Source: Candidatus Obscuribacterales bacterium
GTDB lineage: Bacteria > Cyanobacteriota > Vampirovibrionia > Obscuribacterales > Obscuribacteraceae
Assembly: GCA_020050835.1 (NCBI GenBank)
Contig: JAGVKB010000091.1
Span: 1-57,900 of the forward strand
Length of the DNA: 57,900 nucleotides
Direction: 5' to 3'
Part shown: positions 1-8,644 of the stretch, piece after piece
How the letters are laid out: each line of letters starts with the position of its first letter
Position numbering within the stretch: position 1 is the first letter of the stretch
Translations under genes and position numbers: made by a program
The notes under the pieces: model-generated
Database searches by the model: none
What the model was told of the DNA's origin: nothing
Seen by the model: the letters and a program-made list of their open reading frames with translations, nothing else

Positions 1-3000
1 GACAGGTACAAGTCAATGCGAACAATGGAGCGTTTCAATTCAATGGAGCGATGCTGACAGCGATTCAGTCGATGAATATTCAGGGGCAGGCAGGAGTTAC
101 GTTGGGAGCGGGTGCGATAGTAAGCACGAACAACAGTCTTCAAATCAACACGAACGCAAATGGTGCAGCAGTAGCAATCGGAGCAAACGCAGTAGTAACC
201 AGCGGAAATGGGATGCAAATAAGTGCAAATGGAAGTAATTCCGGAGTAACGATTGGTGCGAATGCACAGCTAAATGGTGGTACGGGGCTGCAGATCAACG
301 CGAACAATCAGAATTCAGCGGTGACGGTAGGTGCTGGAGCGCAGTTGACGGCCGGAGTATTGAACGGGACACCGGCGTTTGGAGCGATGACGCAGGCGAA
401 CATCTTGAAGAACGGCGGAATCAATATTCAAGTACAAGGTGGTGGCGGGCAAGGACTATCATTGCTTGGAGCTGCAACGTTTACAGCCAACGGTGGAGGC
501 ATACAAGTTAACTCGATTGTCCCCGTTGGCGGATTGGTTTACCCGAACGGGACGGTGTTCACTGCCAATGGTGGCAATATTCAGATAAGTCTGACTTCGT
601 CCGGAATTGTGGCTCCGTCGAGTTTATCCGCCACTATCCAAGCAAGTACGCTCAATGGAGGAAACGGAACTGTACAAATTTCATCGCAAAGTACGTTGGC
701 GATGGGTTCTGGATCCACAATTAACGGAATGAGCTCAATTCAGATCAATGTCAATAACGGTGCATTTACATTCGCGGGATCGGCAATCTCCACATCTGGG
801 AGTCTTAACATTTTTGGTCAAAGCGGAGTCACCGTCGGAACGGGCTCGGTTGTAACTGTAACTTCCGGTTCTCAGCTTCAGTTTGGTAATTCAGTAGGAT
901 CAATTACCGTCGGTGACAATGCCGCGATCAGCTCTGTGAATGGCTCAGTTACTATGCAGTCACCAGGTAACCTTTCGATTGGCACTGGGTCAACTGTCTC
1001 TGGTGCAACCGGTGTCACACTTGGAGCGGCCAGTCAATCATCAACACTGACAATCTTGGGATCAATCATGGCTGGTTCTTTCATCAGTCCGGCAACGCCG
1101 TTTGGGCCAGTTCAATCATATCAGGTGAAGACCTCCGGCTCGGTGAATGTTGTTGCCTCTGGAAGTGGTGGGCTGCTGTTCCAACCAAGTTCGACAGAGG
1201 GAATTTCTTCTATTGGGGGCAACGTAACTCTTAGCTCGAATGGACCGGGCAACAATATCATTGTTGGTGATGGGATTCATGCTGCCAAGGTTGTTGCACA
1301 TGGCGGTTCAGTCCAGATGAATGCATCCGGGCAAGTAACCTTGAATGCTTTGGCCAACATCAATGCAAGCACCATCAATGGACAGCAGGGCAATTTAAAC
1401 ATTAGTGCCAATCAGGGGCTAACTGTGCAGCCTGTTGCGTCAATGACAGCATTGGCAGCGATTGGCATCAACAGCTCGTCGGTCTCCTTCGGTGGAGTGC
1501 TGACCGCTGGATCGACGGCTGCATTATCTTCGAGTGGCAGTTTCACTATTGGTAATGCCGCTACCCTAAGTTCTGGAAACACGCTCAGTTTGAGTCAATC
1601 GAATGGCTCAGCGGTGCTGAATATTGGTCCGGGAGCCCAATTCGTAGCTGGCCAGTTGTTGAATGATACTGGAGCCGGAGTGATAAACACTCAGGCTGTA
1701 ACGATCGCCAAATCCGGCTCAATCATCATTAGTGCAAGTGGAACCGGAGGAGTCTTCATCGGACAGGGAGTCAGTATGATTTCCAATGCAGGAGATGTCA
1801 GCGTGATTGCTAATGGAAACATTGTGCTCGATAGCTCATCTGCTGTTCCAGCCACTCAAACTGTTCTGCAAGCAAACGGCGGTAACGTGCTCGTCATGAG
1901 CCAGAGGACTATCAGTCAGAGTTCTGGGGCTTCTACCGGCAATACCTTTATTGCTCGTGCAATCGGGACATCGTCGAACAATACTTCTGGTGGTGGCATT
2001 CAGCTTAGTTCTGGTACGACAAGCGCGCAGGTACAAGGAGATCTCTCGAAACCGGCAGGTTCTCAGCCATTGCTGCTGTCAATGATTGGGCTAGGTGCTG
2101 CCAACATTAGCAATACCAATGGCGCTATCGTCGCGAATGTACAGGGGGGTGGTGTGGTCAATCTTGCCGGCGCCGGTAGCGCCTCTACTCTAACCTTGAA
2201 CAGAGGCGCAATGCACTTTGATGCTATTGGAGCGAGTTCTGCAGTCACGATTAATCAAGGAAGCTTCCAAACATTTGGATTCCGACCGGTTTCATTCGTC
2301 TTTTCAGCAGCGCCAGAGATTGGCGGAGACGAGTCCGCGTCAGCTCAGCAAGAGACGAAAGTAGTAGAAGGAAAGGTCGATGCAGTTGGTGGCAGATTGA
2401 GAAACGTGAAACCGTTGAAGATTCTGTCCGAGCCGGATGCTGAGTTCGCTCAGGATATTGCTGGACGGGTACATTTGAGAAATGGAAGGATCTTCCTTGA
2501 TGCTTCCACAACACTGGTAGTGCATACCAAGTTTGCAGATGTGTATGCGAACAAGTCAGCATTGGTTCAAGTGTCAATAGAGAATGGAAATGTGAGTGTC
2601 AGGGCTTGCAGTGGGATCCGTGACGTTTCCGTAGTGCTCGCCGGCAATCGGATTGATTTGTGCTCTGGACAGGAAGTAATAGTGACGGAAAGCGTGCCGG
2701 GTTCGTCTGATTTGCTACCGCAGGATGGTATCGGAAGACGTCATCAGCAAACATATCCATTGCCGGGAGGATTACACGTCACTGTTAGCGACTTTTCTCT
2801 AGTTAGTGCAATCGTCAACACATCCAAGTTGACCGAACTTAAGCATTCTGTGGTGCCTTCAGATCAGAGATTACTCAAGAGGCTCATCAGGTCCGCGGCG
2901 GCCGTTGATGTAGTAATGAGAAGCAAAGGCATCTATAAATCGACTCCCAAACCTCAACAACTTATTGATGGAACCAGGTACACGGAAGCATACGGGACGC

Positions 3001-3050
3001 GGAAGCTTAAGCTTCCAGCTTCTGAATACTATTCGTCCGCACTTCCGTAA
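1..3050 (+). CDS. Giant secreted repeat adhesin with FecR-like C-terminal region (5' end missing)
   Basis: The reading frame is open from base 3, so the gene begins upstream of the window; about 1016 C-terminal codons are visible. Roughly the first 760 visible residues are Gly/Ser/Asn/Ala/Val-rich with short imperfect repeats (patterns like VTVGAGA, VTIGANA, NANNGA, SGSGG), typical of right-handed beta-helix passenger domains of haemagglutinin-like or filamentous surface proteins. From about nt 2430 composition changes: a segment with GRVHLRNGRIFLDA, then VSIENGNVSVRA and GQEVIVTE resembles a FecR-type domain. The end is basic and ordinary, with no beta-barrel anchor visible. Inferred role: cell-surface or secreted adhesin or matrix protein. 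The secretion route is unknown because the N-terminus is missing. The adhesin class is fairly sure; the FecR assignment is tentative. Confidence 0.75.
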   Translation, partial: QVQVNANNGAFQFNGAMLTAIQSMNIQGQAGVTLGAGAIVSTNNSLQINTNANGAAVAIGANAVVTSGNGMQISANGSNSGVTIGANAQLNGGTGLQINANNQNSAVTVGAGAQLTAGVLNGTPAFGAMTQANILKNGGINIQVQGGGGQGLSLLGAATFTANGGGIQVNSIVPVGGLVYPNGTVFTANGGNIQISLTSSGIVAPSSLSATIQASTLNGGNGTVQISSQSTLAMGSGSTINGMSSIQINVNNGAFTFAGSAISTSGSLNIFGQSGVTVGTGSVVTVTSGSQLQFGNSVGSITVGDNAAISSVNGSVTMQSPGNLSIGTGSTVSGATGVTLGAASQSSTLTILGSIMAGSFISPATPFGPVQSYQVKTSGSVNVVASGSGGLLFQPSSTEGISSIGGNVTLSSNGPGNNIIVGDGIHAAKVVAHGGSVQMNASGQVTLNALANINASTINGQQGNLNISANQGLTVQPVASMTALAAIGINSSSVSFGGVLTAGSTAALSSSGSFTIGNAATLSSGNTLSLSQSNGSAVLNIGPGAQFVAGQLLNDTGAGVINTQAVTIAKSGSIIISASGTGGVFIGQGVSMISNAGDVSVIANGNIVLDSSSAVPATQTVLQANGGNVLVMSQRTISQSSGASTGNTFIARAIGTSSNNTSGGGIQLSSGTTSAQVQGDLSKPAGSQPLLLSMIGLGAANISNTNGAIVANVQGGGVVNLAGAGSASTLTLNRGAMHFDAIGASSAVTINQGSFQTFGFRPVSFVFSAAPEIGGDESASAQQETKVVEGKVDAVGGRLRNVKPLKILSEPDAEFAQDIAGRVHLRNGRIFLDASTTLVVHTKFADVYANKSALVQVSIENGNVSVRACSGIRDVSVVLAGNRIDLCSGQEVIVTESVPGSSDLLPQDGIGRRHQQTYPLPGGLHVTVSDFSLVSAIVNTSKLTELKHSVVPSDQRLLKRLIRSAAAVDVVMRSKGIYKSTPKPQQLIDGTRYTEAYGTRKLKLPASEYYSSALP

Positions 3051-3419
3051 ATTAATGGTGGGCTCTTCGCGGATCCCGTTAAGCTGCTGGCTAAGTGAGA
3101 TCAGCGTTTGAAGCGGCAATATGCGCACCATAAACTCAATCAAAAATAGAGTGAGCCTTTGCAGACTCGCTCTATTGCAGTTGAAGAACTGATCAGTAAA
3201 GGTTAGTACTTGCCAACCTTGCTGCGCTTGTAGTGATTGAAGGCATTCAGCGAATTGCCGATGGTTGCTTGATGGATGCAATTTGGAATGCTGGCAAGTG
3301 TCGCTGTTGTTGGGTTGCCACGAGGACTCAAAGTGGCGCTCTAAAGCGCTTTATATGCTATAAAGCGGTCTGGTTCCGATCAGGTTATTAGAAGAACCTT
3401 GGTGATAGAGGAGTTGGAG
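3051..3419. other. Intergenic region with overlapping inverted repeats
   Basis: No gene is supported in this 369-base gap between two same-strand genes. It contains a perfect palindrome TAAAGCGCTTTA at 3342-3353 that overlaps a second inverted repeat, arms CGCTTTATA (3347-3355) and TATAAAGCG (3359-3367) with a 3-base centre. The arms can pair in two exclusive ways. No U-tract follows, so a regulator-binding site or RNA hairpin in the leader of the next gene is likelier than a terminator. Confidence 0.4.
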
Positions 3420-4439
3420 ATGCCGGTGATTCATGCGCGTGGGAATTTGTTTCGATTTGGGCTGGCATTGACAGCAGTATTTATGGTTCAGTCTGCTGCG
3501 TTTTCAGCGGGTGCTCCAAAGACTGCCGAGGAGTTCGCTGCCAGTTATATGGCCGCATTCAATTCCAAAGATATGGAAGGCTTAAAGAAGCTTCGATTTC
3601 CGTCTAGCGGAAAGTCGATGATGCAACAGATGATGAATGAGATAAGCGATGCTGAGATGAAAGGTGGCACGAAGTACAGCTCATATGAAATTCTGCCTGT
3701 TCCCAAGGAGATGGATAAAGCTGCGATGGGACCGGATGGCCTGTTCTATCGACCTAACTTGCAACCTACTAATCTGCTCAAGTTAACTTCTAAAACAGAA
3801 AATGGCACTACAACCACCACGATTCCGATTGGAATGAAGGATGGCGTCTTGTATGAGGTAGGGCTGGAGCCAGCCCCTGGCGATACCCCAGCGTACTCGT
3901 TTGGTTGGCAGCGATTCACCCCGCCTAAGTGCAGTTGGTCCGTGCTACTTCCGAACGAACCGGAGCCCGGTAAAGCTTCGCTGGAGAAGGAGTTAGGTAA
4001 GGATGCCTTGAATGATCCGGACGTTTATGGTGTTGTTAAGAACACTGCGTCAATCAAGACTACGCAACACTGGTTTCGTTGCGGGGAAGAACGAAAGCGG
4101 GTTAATGACGATGGAAACAAAGAGATCTATCGAGTGGCTTACACCACGTACGCACCGGAAACACTCAAGGAGTGGTTTAGCGATCCCGAGAAGAATTTAG
4201 ACGATGCTGTTGATTACACAATCAGACAGCATGAAGGAAAGGTGGTGCAGCGCAAGAATATCGACCTTTCCGGCGCTCCTGGTAGAGAATTTGAGATACG
4301 TGAGGCCGACGGCGCAGTTCATTTAGCGCGAGTGTATTGGGTCAAGGATGGGCTTTTTGAACTTACCTTCGAGAGCAAAAAAGAAAAGCCAGATCTCGAT
4401 GGTGCAAACAAGTTCTTGAATTCTCTTCAGTGCCCCTGA
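3420..4439 (+). CDS. Secreted protein of unknown function, two-part
   Basis: The protein has 339 residues. The ATG at 3420 is chosen over an upstream TTG (3399) because GAGGAG lies 6 bases before it. An N-terminal signal peptide (hydrophobic stretch about residues 11-25, ending near SAAFSAG) indicates export. The next about 110 residues contain a motif like YMAAFNSKDMEGL, which recalls NTF2/SnoaL-type small alpha+beta domains (weak). The C-terminal half starts after FGWQRFTPPKCSWSVLLP and ends with DGLFELTF and a final short helix. It follows a pattern seen in many bacterial secreted hypotheticals: a 'sharp hydrophobic start, Pro-Gly loop, GAPGREF turn, FLNSLQ end'. No catalytic motif is visible. 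It is converged upon by the gene at 4523-5608. Confidence 0.7.
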   Translation: MPVIHARGNLFRFGLALTAVFMVQSAAFSAGAPKTAEEFAASYMAAFNSKDMEGLKKLRFPSSGKSMMQQMMNEISDAEMKGGTKYSSYEILPVPKEMDKAAMGPDGLFYRPNLQPTNLLKLTSKTENGTTTTTIPIGMKDGVLYEVGLEPAPGDTPAYSFGWQRFTPPKCSWSVLLPNEPEPGKASLEKELGKDALNDPDVYGVVKNTASIKTTQHWFRCGEERKRVNDDGNKEIYRVAYTTYAPETLKEWFSDPEKNLDDAVDYTIRQHEGKVVQRKNIDLSGAPGREFEIREADGAVHLARVYWVKDGLFELTFESKKEKPDLDGANKFLNSLQCP

Positions 4440-4522
4440 AGCCGGTGTTGATCAGGCTGTAAACCGGCGTTGACTAGCCGAGCTTGAGAAGTGTCCTGTT
4501 TGATCGGAATGCAACTTGCAAA

Positions 4523-5608
4523 TCAGGGTTTGACACCTGTTAATCCGGCAACAACAAAATTGATGGCCAGCGCTTGTCTCAAGCCGATACCAATGGCTGG
4601 CGCGGGATCGGCCAGATAATAGCCGATGATCTGTTGGCTGCGGTCGAAATGAGCAGTCATATGCATGACATAACCGCGCTCGAAGGGAAAGACGACTGCC
4701 AGAATACCCTGGTGATCAGGATCGTCGAAAACCAGCGTGCGGCTGACAGCTAATACGCGAACTGCTTCCTTGTTCAGCACGCGAATGAGATGGCAATGAA
4801 TATCCATCTTCCAGTGAGCATTGCTGACTGCATACTTGAACAGAACAGGATTCTGTCCGTATAGCGACGCATCATACATTTTTTGACTGTTCATCGCTCC
4901 ATTCCAGGCGATGAATCCAGGGAAAATCAGTTGATCCAAGCGATCTAGCATCCAATCAGTAGTAAACAAGTAGCCGCCTCTGGCTACAAAGTCTCGAATC
5001 TTCATGAGAGCCTGAGGGGAAAGCGCTCCCGGACCACAATCAATGATCAGCACCTGTGCACCACTCAAGTCGTAGATTGACAGTTCCTTCTTGCTGATGG
5101 TGGTGAATTTTAGCCCAAAGCTGCTCAAAGTCCGGCCGGTGTCGTCATATTTGTCGAACACAACAACCAGTCGATTTGGTGCCATCGTGCTTGTTTGCAG
5201 GCTAAATTGCGAATGGGCCTTTTCAATCCAGCCTCTGTAAACAGCGGGCGGAGCAAAGCTCGCCTTGGCTGGCAGCGTGACAGGTGGAGTATCAATGAAT
5301 CCTTCGACTCGACCGGTAAGCGGAATCCGCGGTGTTGGAAAGGCCTTGCTCACATCAAATGTTGGCGAGCCAAACACGCCTGGCTCTGGTTCTCCAATTA
5401 CGCCGACGCGAGTAACAGCGCCTTGCAGCGGCAGTCCGGACTTGTTTGAGGATGGATTGACCTTTTCGCCTTCGTCCGGACGCTTCAATCGAAGCGGTAG
5501 TGAATCGTTGCTATCGTATTGTTGAGCGATTGCACCGGATGAGTATGTGGCCAATAAAAAAATTGACAGGCAAACTGCAAGACTCTTTGTTGCTGAAAAC
5601 ACTAGCAC
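4523..5608 (-). CDS. Secreted protein with glutamine-amidotransferase-like (ThuA/DUF4159-type) fold
   Basis: The protein has 361 residues with a GTG start at 5608 and a weak ribosome site; a second GTG six bases on is possible. The signal peptide spans residues 1 to about 28 (ends AIAQQ). A Pro-rich linker follows. The C-terminal two thirds contain VLIIDCGPGALS, then a helix and FVARGGYLFTTDW. This order (buried strand with Asp-Cys-Gly-Pro-Gly, helix, 'GG-YLF-T-DW' strand) is typical of Rossmann-like class I amidotransferase-like proteins that bind cell-envelope ligands. A catalytic Cys-His-Glu triad cannot be confirmed. Further on is a hydrophobic strand with VVFPFERGYVMHMTAHFD. Function unknown; located in periplasm or outside the cell. 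Confidence 0.65.
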   Translation of the reverse strand: MLVFSATKSLAVCLSIFLLATYSSGAIAQQYDSNDSLPLRLKRPDEGEKVNPSSNKSGLPLQGAVTRVGVIGEPEPGVFGSPTFDVSKAFPTPRIPLTGRVEGFIDTPPVTLPAKASFAPPAVYRGWIEKAHSQFSLQTSTMAPNRLVVVFDKYDDTGRTLSSFGLKFTTISKKELSIYDLSGAQVLIIDCGPGALSPQALMKIRDFVARGGYLFTTDWMLDRLDQLIFPGFIAWNGAMNSQKMYDASLYGQNPVLFKYAVSNAHWKMDIHCHLIRVLNKEAVRVLAVSRTLVFDDPDHQGILAVVFPFERGYVMHMTAHFDRSQQIIGYYLADPAPAIGIGLRQALAINFVVAGLTGVKP

Positions 5609-5661
5609 TCTCAGAAAGCTTATTTCTTAGATTATAGAGTTAATGCTTGCACAGTTATGTC

Positions 5662-6261
5662 CTAGGTCTTCAGGATGTCGTTGAGCATCAGCTCCATGAA
5701 AATTTCCAGCGGCTCGGTATTTTTAATGGTCTTTGCTCGCATGACGGCACCAGACCAGCCGGAAAGAAAGAGCTCGGCAATAGAATCGGCCGGCCAATGC
5801 GATTTTATTTCGCCCTTCTCTTGACCTTCCTCGATACATTCGGCGAACATTCCTCGCCATTTGCGAATGACAGTGGACAGCTCCTTGCGCAATACTTCAC
5901 TTTGATCGGCCATCTCCTGGCTGAGATTTCCGATCAAGCATCCCTTGCGACACTCCTGTGCGGCCAGGTTCGCTTTGCCGGTATCGCAATAGGTTCTTAG
6001 CCTTTCGAGTGGCGACATCTGCGGATTGCGAAGAGTTCGCATCAGATTTGCCGAGTAAGACTGATCGTAATGCCGCACTATCTCTACCGTGTAATTCTCT
6101 TTGCTATCGAAATAGTGATAGAACGAGCCTTTCGGGACTTGCAGGCTGCTGAGAATCTCCTGGATGCCGGTGTTTGAATAACCTTTCTCCAGCATGATGT
6201 CCATCCCTACTTCGAGCAGGGCTGTGCGAGTTTCATGTTTCGTGGCCGATTTAGCGCTCAT
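5662..6261 (-). CDS. TetR/AcrR-family repressor, NemR-like
   Basis: The protein has 199 residues; ATG 6261 is preceded by AAGG. The N-terminal 60 residues form a TetR helix-turn-helix, with VPKGSFYHYFDSKE as the recognition-helix signature. The C-terminal ligand domain carries CRKGCLIGNLS at about residues 103-113. In E. coli NemR the redox-active Cys106 sits in a matching 'GCL-x3-LS' context, so this protein may sense electrophiles or reactive chlorine/aldehydes through that cysteine (inference from alignment by eye). It sits 32 bases from its own operator-containing promoter. Two further copies of the operator lie upstream, the last just before the TPR-hydrolase gene, whose downstream neighbour is a glyoxalase-like protein. 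Negative autoregulation is likely. Family certain; NemR subclass moderately sure. Confidence 0.9.
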   Translation of the reverse strand: MSAKSATKHETRTALLEVGMDIMLEKGYSNTGIQEILSSLQVPKGSFYHYFDSKENYTVEIVRHYDQSYSANLMRTLRNPQMSPLERLRTYCDTGKANLAAQECRKGCLIGNLSQEMADQSEVLRKELSTVIRKWRGMFAECIEEGQEKGEIKSHWPADSIAELFLSGWSGAVMRAKTIKNTEPLEIFMELMLNDILKT

Positions 6262-6293
6262 GTCTTATGCCTTTCAGTTAGACTGCTACTTAT

Positions 6294-6322
6294 AGATTAG
6301 ACCGGTCGGTCACTTTTGTCAA
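6294..6322 (-). promoter_or_regulatory. Autoregulated promoter of the TetR gene with operator 1
   Basis: On the minus strand: -35 TTGACA (6317-6322), a 17-base spacer, -10 TAATCT (6294-6299). The spacer and -10 contain TAGACCGGTCGGTCAC (6298-6313), a copy of the TAGACC-n4-GGTC operator with two outer mismatches. A repressor here would cover the promoter. The predicted start is about 25 bases upstream of the TetR ATG. Confidence 0.7.
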
Positions 6323-6469
6323 CTATTGGAAATTGAGTCTGTGTTGCCAGGACACCACGCTCTTTTGAGAGATTACAAACTCGGCAAGCGGTCTGTCCCT
6401 GGAGCCTAATCCGGGCGTTTGACCGATGGTATATAGCCAGGCCAGAACGGTGAGAATTAGTCGATGCAT
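6323..6469 (-). CDS. Small ORF, 48 residues, with strong ribosome binding site
   Basis: ATG at 6469 is preceded by a near-perfect Shine-Dalgarno (AAGGAGGT, AGGAGG at 6480-6485, 10 bases before the ATG). It ends with TAG one base before the -35 of the TetR promoter. The peptide starts MHRLILTVLAWLYTIGQ, a short hydrophobic helix, followed by a polar segment with RDRPLAEF, as expected for a tiny membrane or leader peptide. It lies between operators 1 and 2 on the same strand as the repressor, so it may be co-transcribed from the operator-3 promoter. No family recognised. The strong ribosome site and position support expression, but a 48-codon frame can occur by chance. Confidence 0.45.
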   Translation of the reverse strand: MHRLILTVLAWLYTIGQTPGLGSRDRPLAEFVISQKSVVSWQHRLNFQ

Positions 6470-6495
6470 AACCTGTTTACCTCCTTCCTTGAGAT

Positions 6496-6511
6496 TAGAC
6501 CGGTCGTATCC
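6496..6511. promoter_or_regulatory. TetR operator 2 (degenerate half)
   Basis: TAGACCGGTCGTATCC: the left arm matches operators 1 and 3 fully, the right arm is degraded. In minus-strand orientation it again overlaps TAATCT (6492-6497), but the -35 is poor and a start there would fall on the ribosome site of the small ORF. It may act mainly as an auxiliary repressor site. Confidence 0.5.
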
Positions 6512-6740
6512 AATGCAAAAAACGGTTTAGGCTCGTCTTCGCTAGAATCTGCGTCCGTTTGTAGGCGCTGGCAGACTCGGCTGTGTGTGAGCAAGTCTGT
6601 GACTCACTCTTGAATTAGGCTGACTTGTCCTTGAAGCTTGGCAACTCTTCCACGTCGAGCTCACCGTTCAGCTATTACCTGACTGGGTGAATGCGCTTGC
6701 TTCGAGTTGCTCGGGCCGTTCGGGGCGATTCGATGTATTT

Positions 6741-6769
6741 AGAATAGACCGGTCGGTCTATTCTGTCAA
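6741..6769 (-). promoter_or_regulatory. TetR operator 3, perfect palindrome inside a minus-strand promoter
   Basis: AGAATAGACCG-GT-CGGTCTATTCT (6741-6764) is a perfect dyad with 11-base arms. Its core TAGACC-n4-GGTCTA is the form described for NemR-type repressors. On the minus strand it forms TTGACA (6764-6769), a 17-base spacer and TATTCT (6741-6746), the same architecture as operator 1. It lies only 28-33 bases before the TPR-hydrolase start on the plus strand, so it could control both directions. No clear plus-strand promoter was found. Confidence 0.75.
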
Positions 6770-6796
6770 CCCCTTAAGTCCATAAGTGATAAATTG

Positions 6797-8548
6797 ATGC
6801 AATCGGCAATTGGGTTCGTAATATTGATGTGGCTTTGGTCTACTTTCGCTCGAACGGCGCTAGCTTTGAGTCTTGTCGTGACGCAATTCGTCTTGCTTTC
6901 AGCGTCGGCCGGCGCTGAAAGCAAGAACAGCAAAGCAGGCGGGCGGCGTCTTCAACTTGTCAAAGAAAAACCTGCTGATAACAGGCGAGAGCAGGCCCTT
7001 CGATTCATTGACAATGGTGAGTTTGACAAGGCGGAGGAGATCCTGCGCGACCTGGCTCGCGCTGGTGATGCTGACAGTTTAATGGATCACGCCGCCTGCT
7101 TTTACCGGAGAGATTCTTACGCTGAGGCTGTCAATCTTTGCCGTCAAGCCTGGGAAAAGGCTCCCGGGCAGCACTATGACAAAGCGATGATTCGGCTCGG
7201 AATGGCTGAGTGTTGCTACAAAGCAAGAGAGCTGAAGGAAGCCGAAAAGGACTTTCAGCAGTGCTTATCGTTGCTGACGCGCAAGGACTCCGGCTTGATA
7301 GCGGTTTTTGCGCTTGAAGGGTTGGGCGGATGTTACCTTTCGCAGCGAGACTACGGTAAGTCCGTAGAAATTCTTGAAGAGTTGGCTCGGCTCAATCGTG
7401 ATCTGTTTGGATCTGAGGACATCGGTTATGGCTGGACGCTACTTCAATTGAGCGAAGCGTACAAGAAATCCGGCAATCAGTCAGCCGCCGAAGCGATGTA
7501 CGAGAAGGCGATCTGGATCTTTCGGGAAACCAACTACAGGCGCATAGCGGCGGAACATGCTGATGGGAAAGTGCAAGACAAGGTCAGGAAGCGCGTGTTT
7601 GGAGACGAAGGAGACAAAGAAGAGTATCGCTATGCCGACCGAATTCTAACCGGAAAGAGCAAGTATCTGACGGTCGTCGATCCTACTATTAGTTTGCCGC
7701 CCTGTGCCTGGCGGAGACAGTTCCGCCAGATAGAGGCTCCCGGCTGGGTTTGGTGTGATCCGAACGCTCCAGTAAATGCTGTTCTTGTTTGTGTTCACGG
7801 GCTTGGGTTGCATCATCGCTCATTCGATTCTTTTGCGAGACGAATCGCGCCGAGAGGAATCGTTTCGGTGTCCTTTGATGTGCGTGGGTTTGGGACTTAT
7901 CTCGCGTCCAAGGGGCAAGACACACTCGAGATTCAAGAATGCGTCAATGATTTGAAAGATGTGATTGCAGTCCTGCGCCGTGATTATTCGAACAAGCCGC
8001 TGTTTGTTCTGGGCGAATCAATGGGTGGTGCGATCGCTTTACATGTGGCTGCTGAGGCGCCGGAATTGTTGACAGGCTTGATCTGCTCGGTGCCCTCCGG
8101 AAGCCGCCACCAGAGTGCCACCACTGCTGTAAAAGTAGGACTGCGCTATATCTCGGGAAGGAACATTCCGATGGACATCGGTGGGCAGGTCATCAAGCAA
8201 GCTACCAGCAAGGAGGCGCTTCGCACTACCTGGTCTTCCGATCCATCGGCGAGACTTAAGCTCACACCGAAAGAGCTGGTTAACTTTCAGAGTTTCATGG
8301 ATCAAAATATCGCAGCGGCGAAAAGAATCAACAAGACACCTGTAATTCTATTTCAGGGCGATGACGACAAGCTGGTCAAGAAAACCGGAACTTATGAACT
8401 GTTTGAAGCTCTCGCAACAGATAAAAAGACGCTCGTATTGCTCGGTCACACAGAGCATTTGATCTTTGAAGCCGGTCAATTTCAAGATGATGTTACCCTT
8501 GGTGTCATAGACTGGATGACGTTTCATGGACAATCGAGTGGGCAATGA
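6797..8548 (+). CDS. Secreted TPR-alpha/beta hydrolase fusion (monoacylglycerol-lipase-like)
   Basis: The protein has 583 residues. ATG 6797 (a TTG precedes it; ATG 6827 would give a cleaner signal peptide). A hydrophobic N-terminus ends near SAGAES. Residues about 55-240 form TPR repeats (AEEILRDLARAGD, AVNLCRQAWEKA, ALEGLGGCYLSQ). Residues about 310-580 form a serine hydrolase of the Hydrolase_4/S33 group: VCVHGLGLHHRSF (oxyanion region), nucleophile elbow GESMGG, probable Asp in FQGDDDKLV, probable His in GHTEHLIFE. Substrate unknown; esters or lipids at the envelope are likely. The hydrolase part is a close paralogue of the protein at 45997-46983, which lacks TPRs. It is preceded by TetR operator 3 and followed by a glyoxalase-like gene. 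Confidence 0.85.
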   Translation: MQSAIGFVILMWLWSTFARTALALSLVVTQFVLLSASAGAESKNSKAGGRRLQLVKEKPADNRREQALRFIDNGEFDKAEEILRDLARAGDADSLMDHAACFYRRDSYAEAVNLCRQAWEKAPGQHYDKAMIRLGMAECCYKARELKEAEKDFQQCLSLLTRKDSGLIAVFALEGLGGCYLSQRDYGKSVEILEELARLNRDLFGSEDIGYGWTLLQLSEAYKKSGNQSAAEAMYEKAIWIFRETNYRRIAAEHADGKVQDKVRKRVFGDEGDKEEYRYADRILTGKSKYLTVVDPTISLPPCAWRRQFRQIEAPGWVWCDPNAPVNAVLVCVHGLGLHHRSFDSFARRIAPRGIVSVSFDVRGFGTYLASKGQDTLEIQECVNDLKDVIAVLRRDYSNKPLFVLGESMGGAIALHVAAEAPELLTGLICSVPSGSRHQSATTAVKVGLRYISGRNIPMDIGGQVIKQATSKEALRTTWSSDPSARLKLTPKELVNFQSFMDQNIAAAKRINKTPVILFQGDDDKLVKKTGTYELFEALATDKKTLVLLGHTEHLIFEAGQFQDDVTLGVIDWMTFHGQSSGQ

Positions 8549-8644
8549 ACGAGCATCAAACCACAATCCAGGCTTAAGCCAGTTGCACAACGTAGCACTT
8601 AGATAGAATTGAGAACCGCGCGGATGAAATCGAAAGGACAAAAA

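Noticed and set aside
2871-3281. Minus-strand frame across the adhesin 3' end
   Set aside because: Overlaps a strongly supported gene on the other strand and has no domain or start signal.
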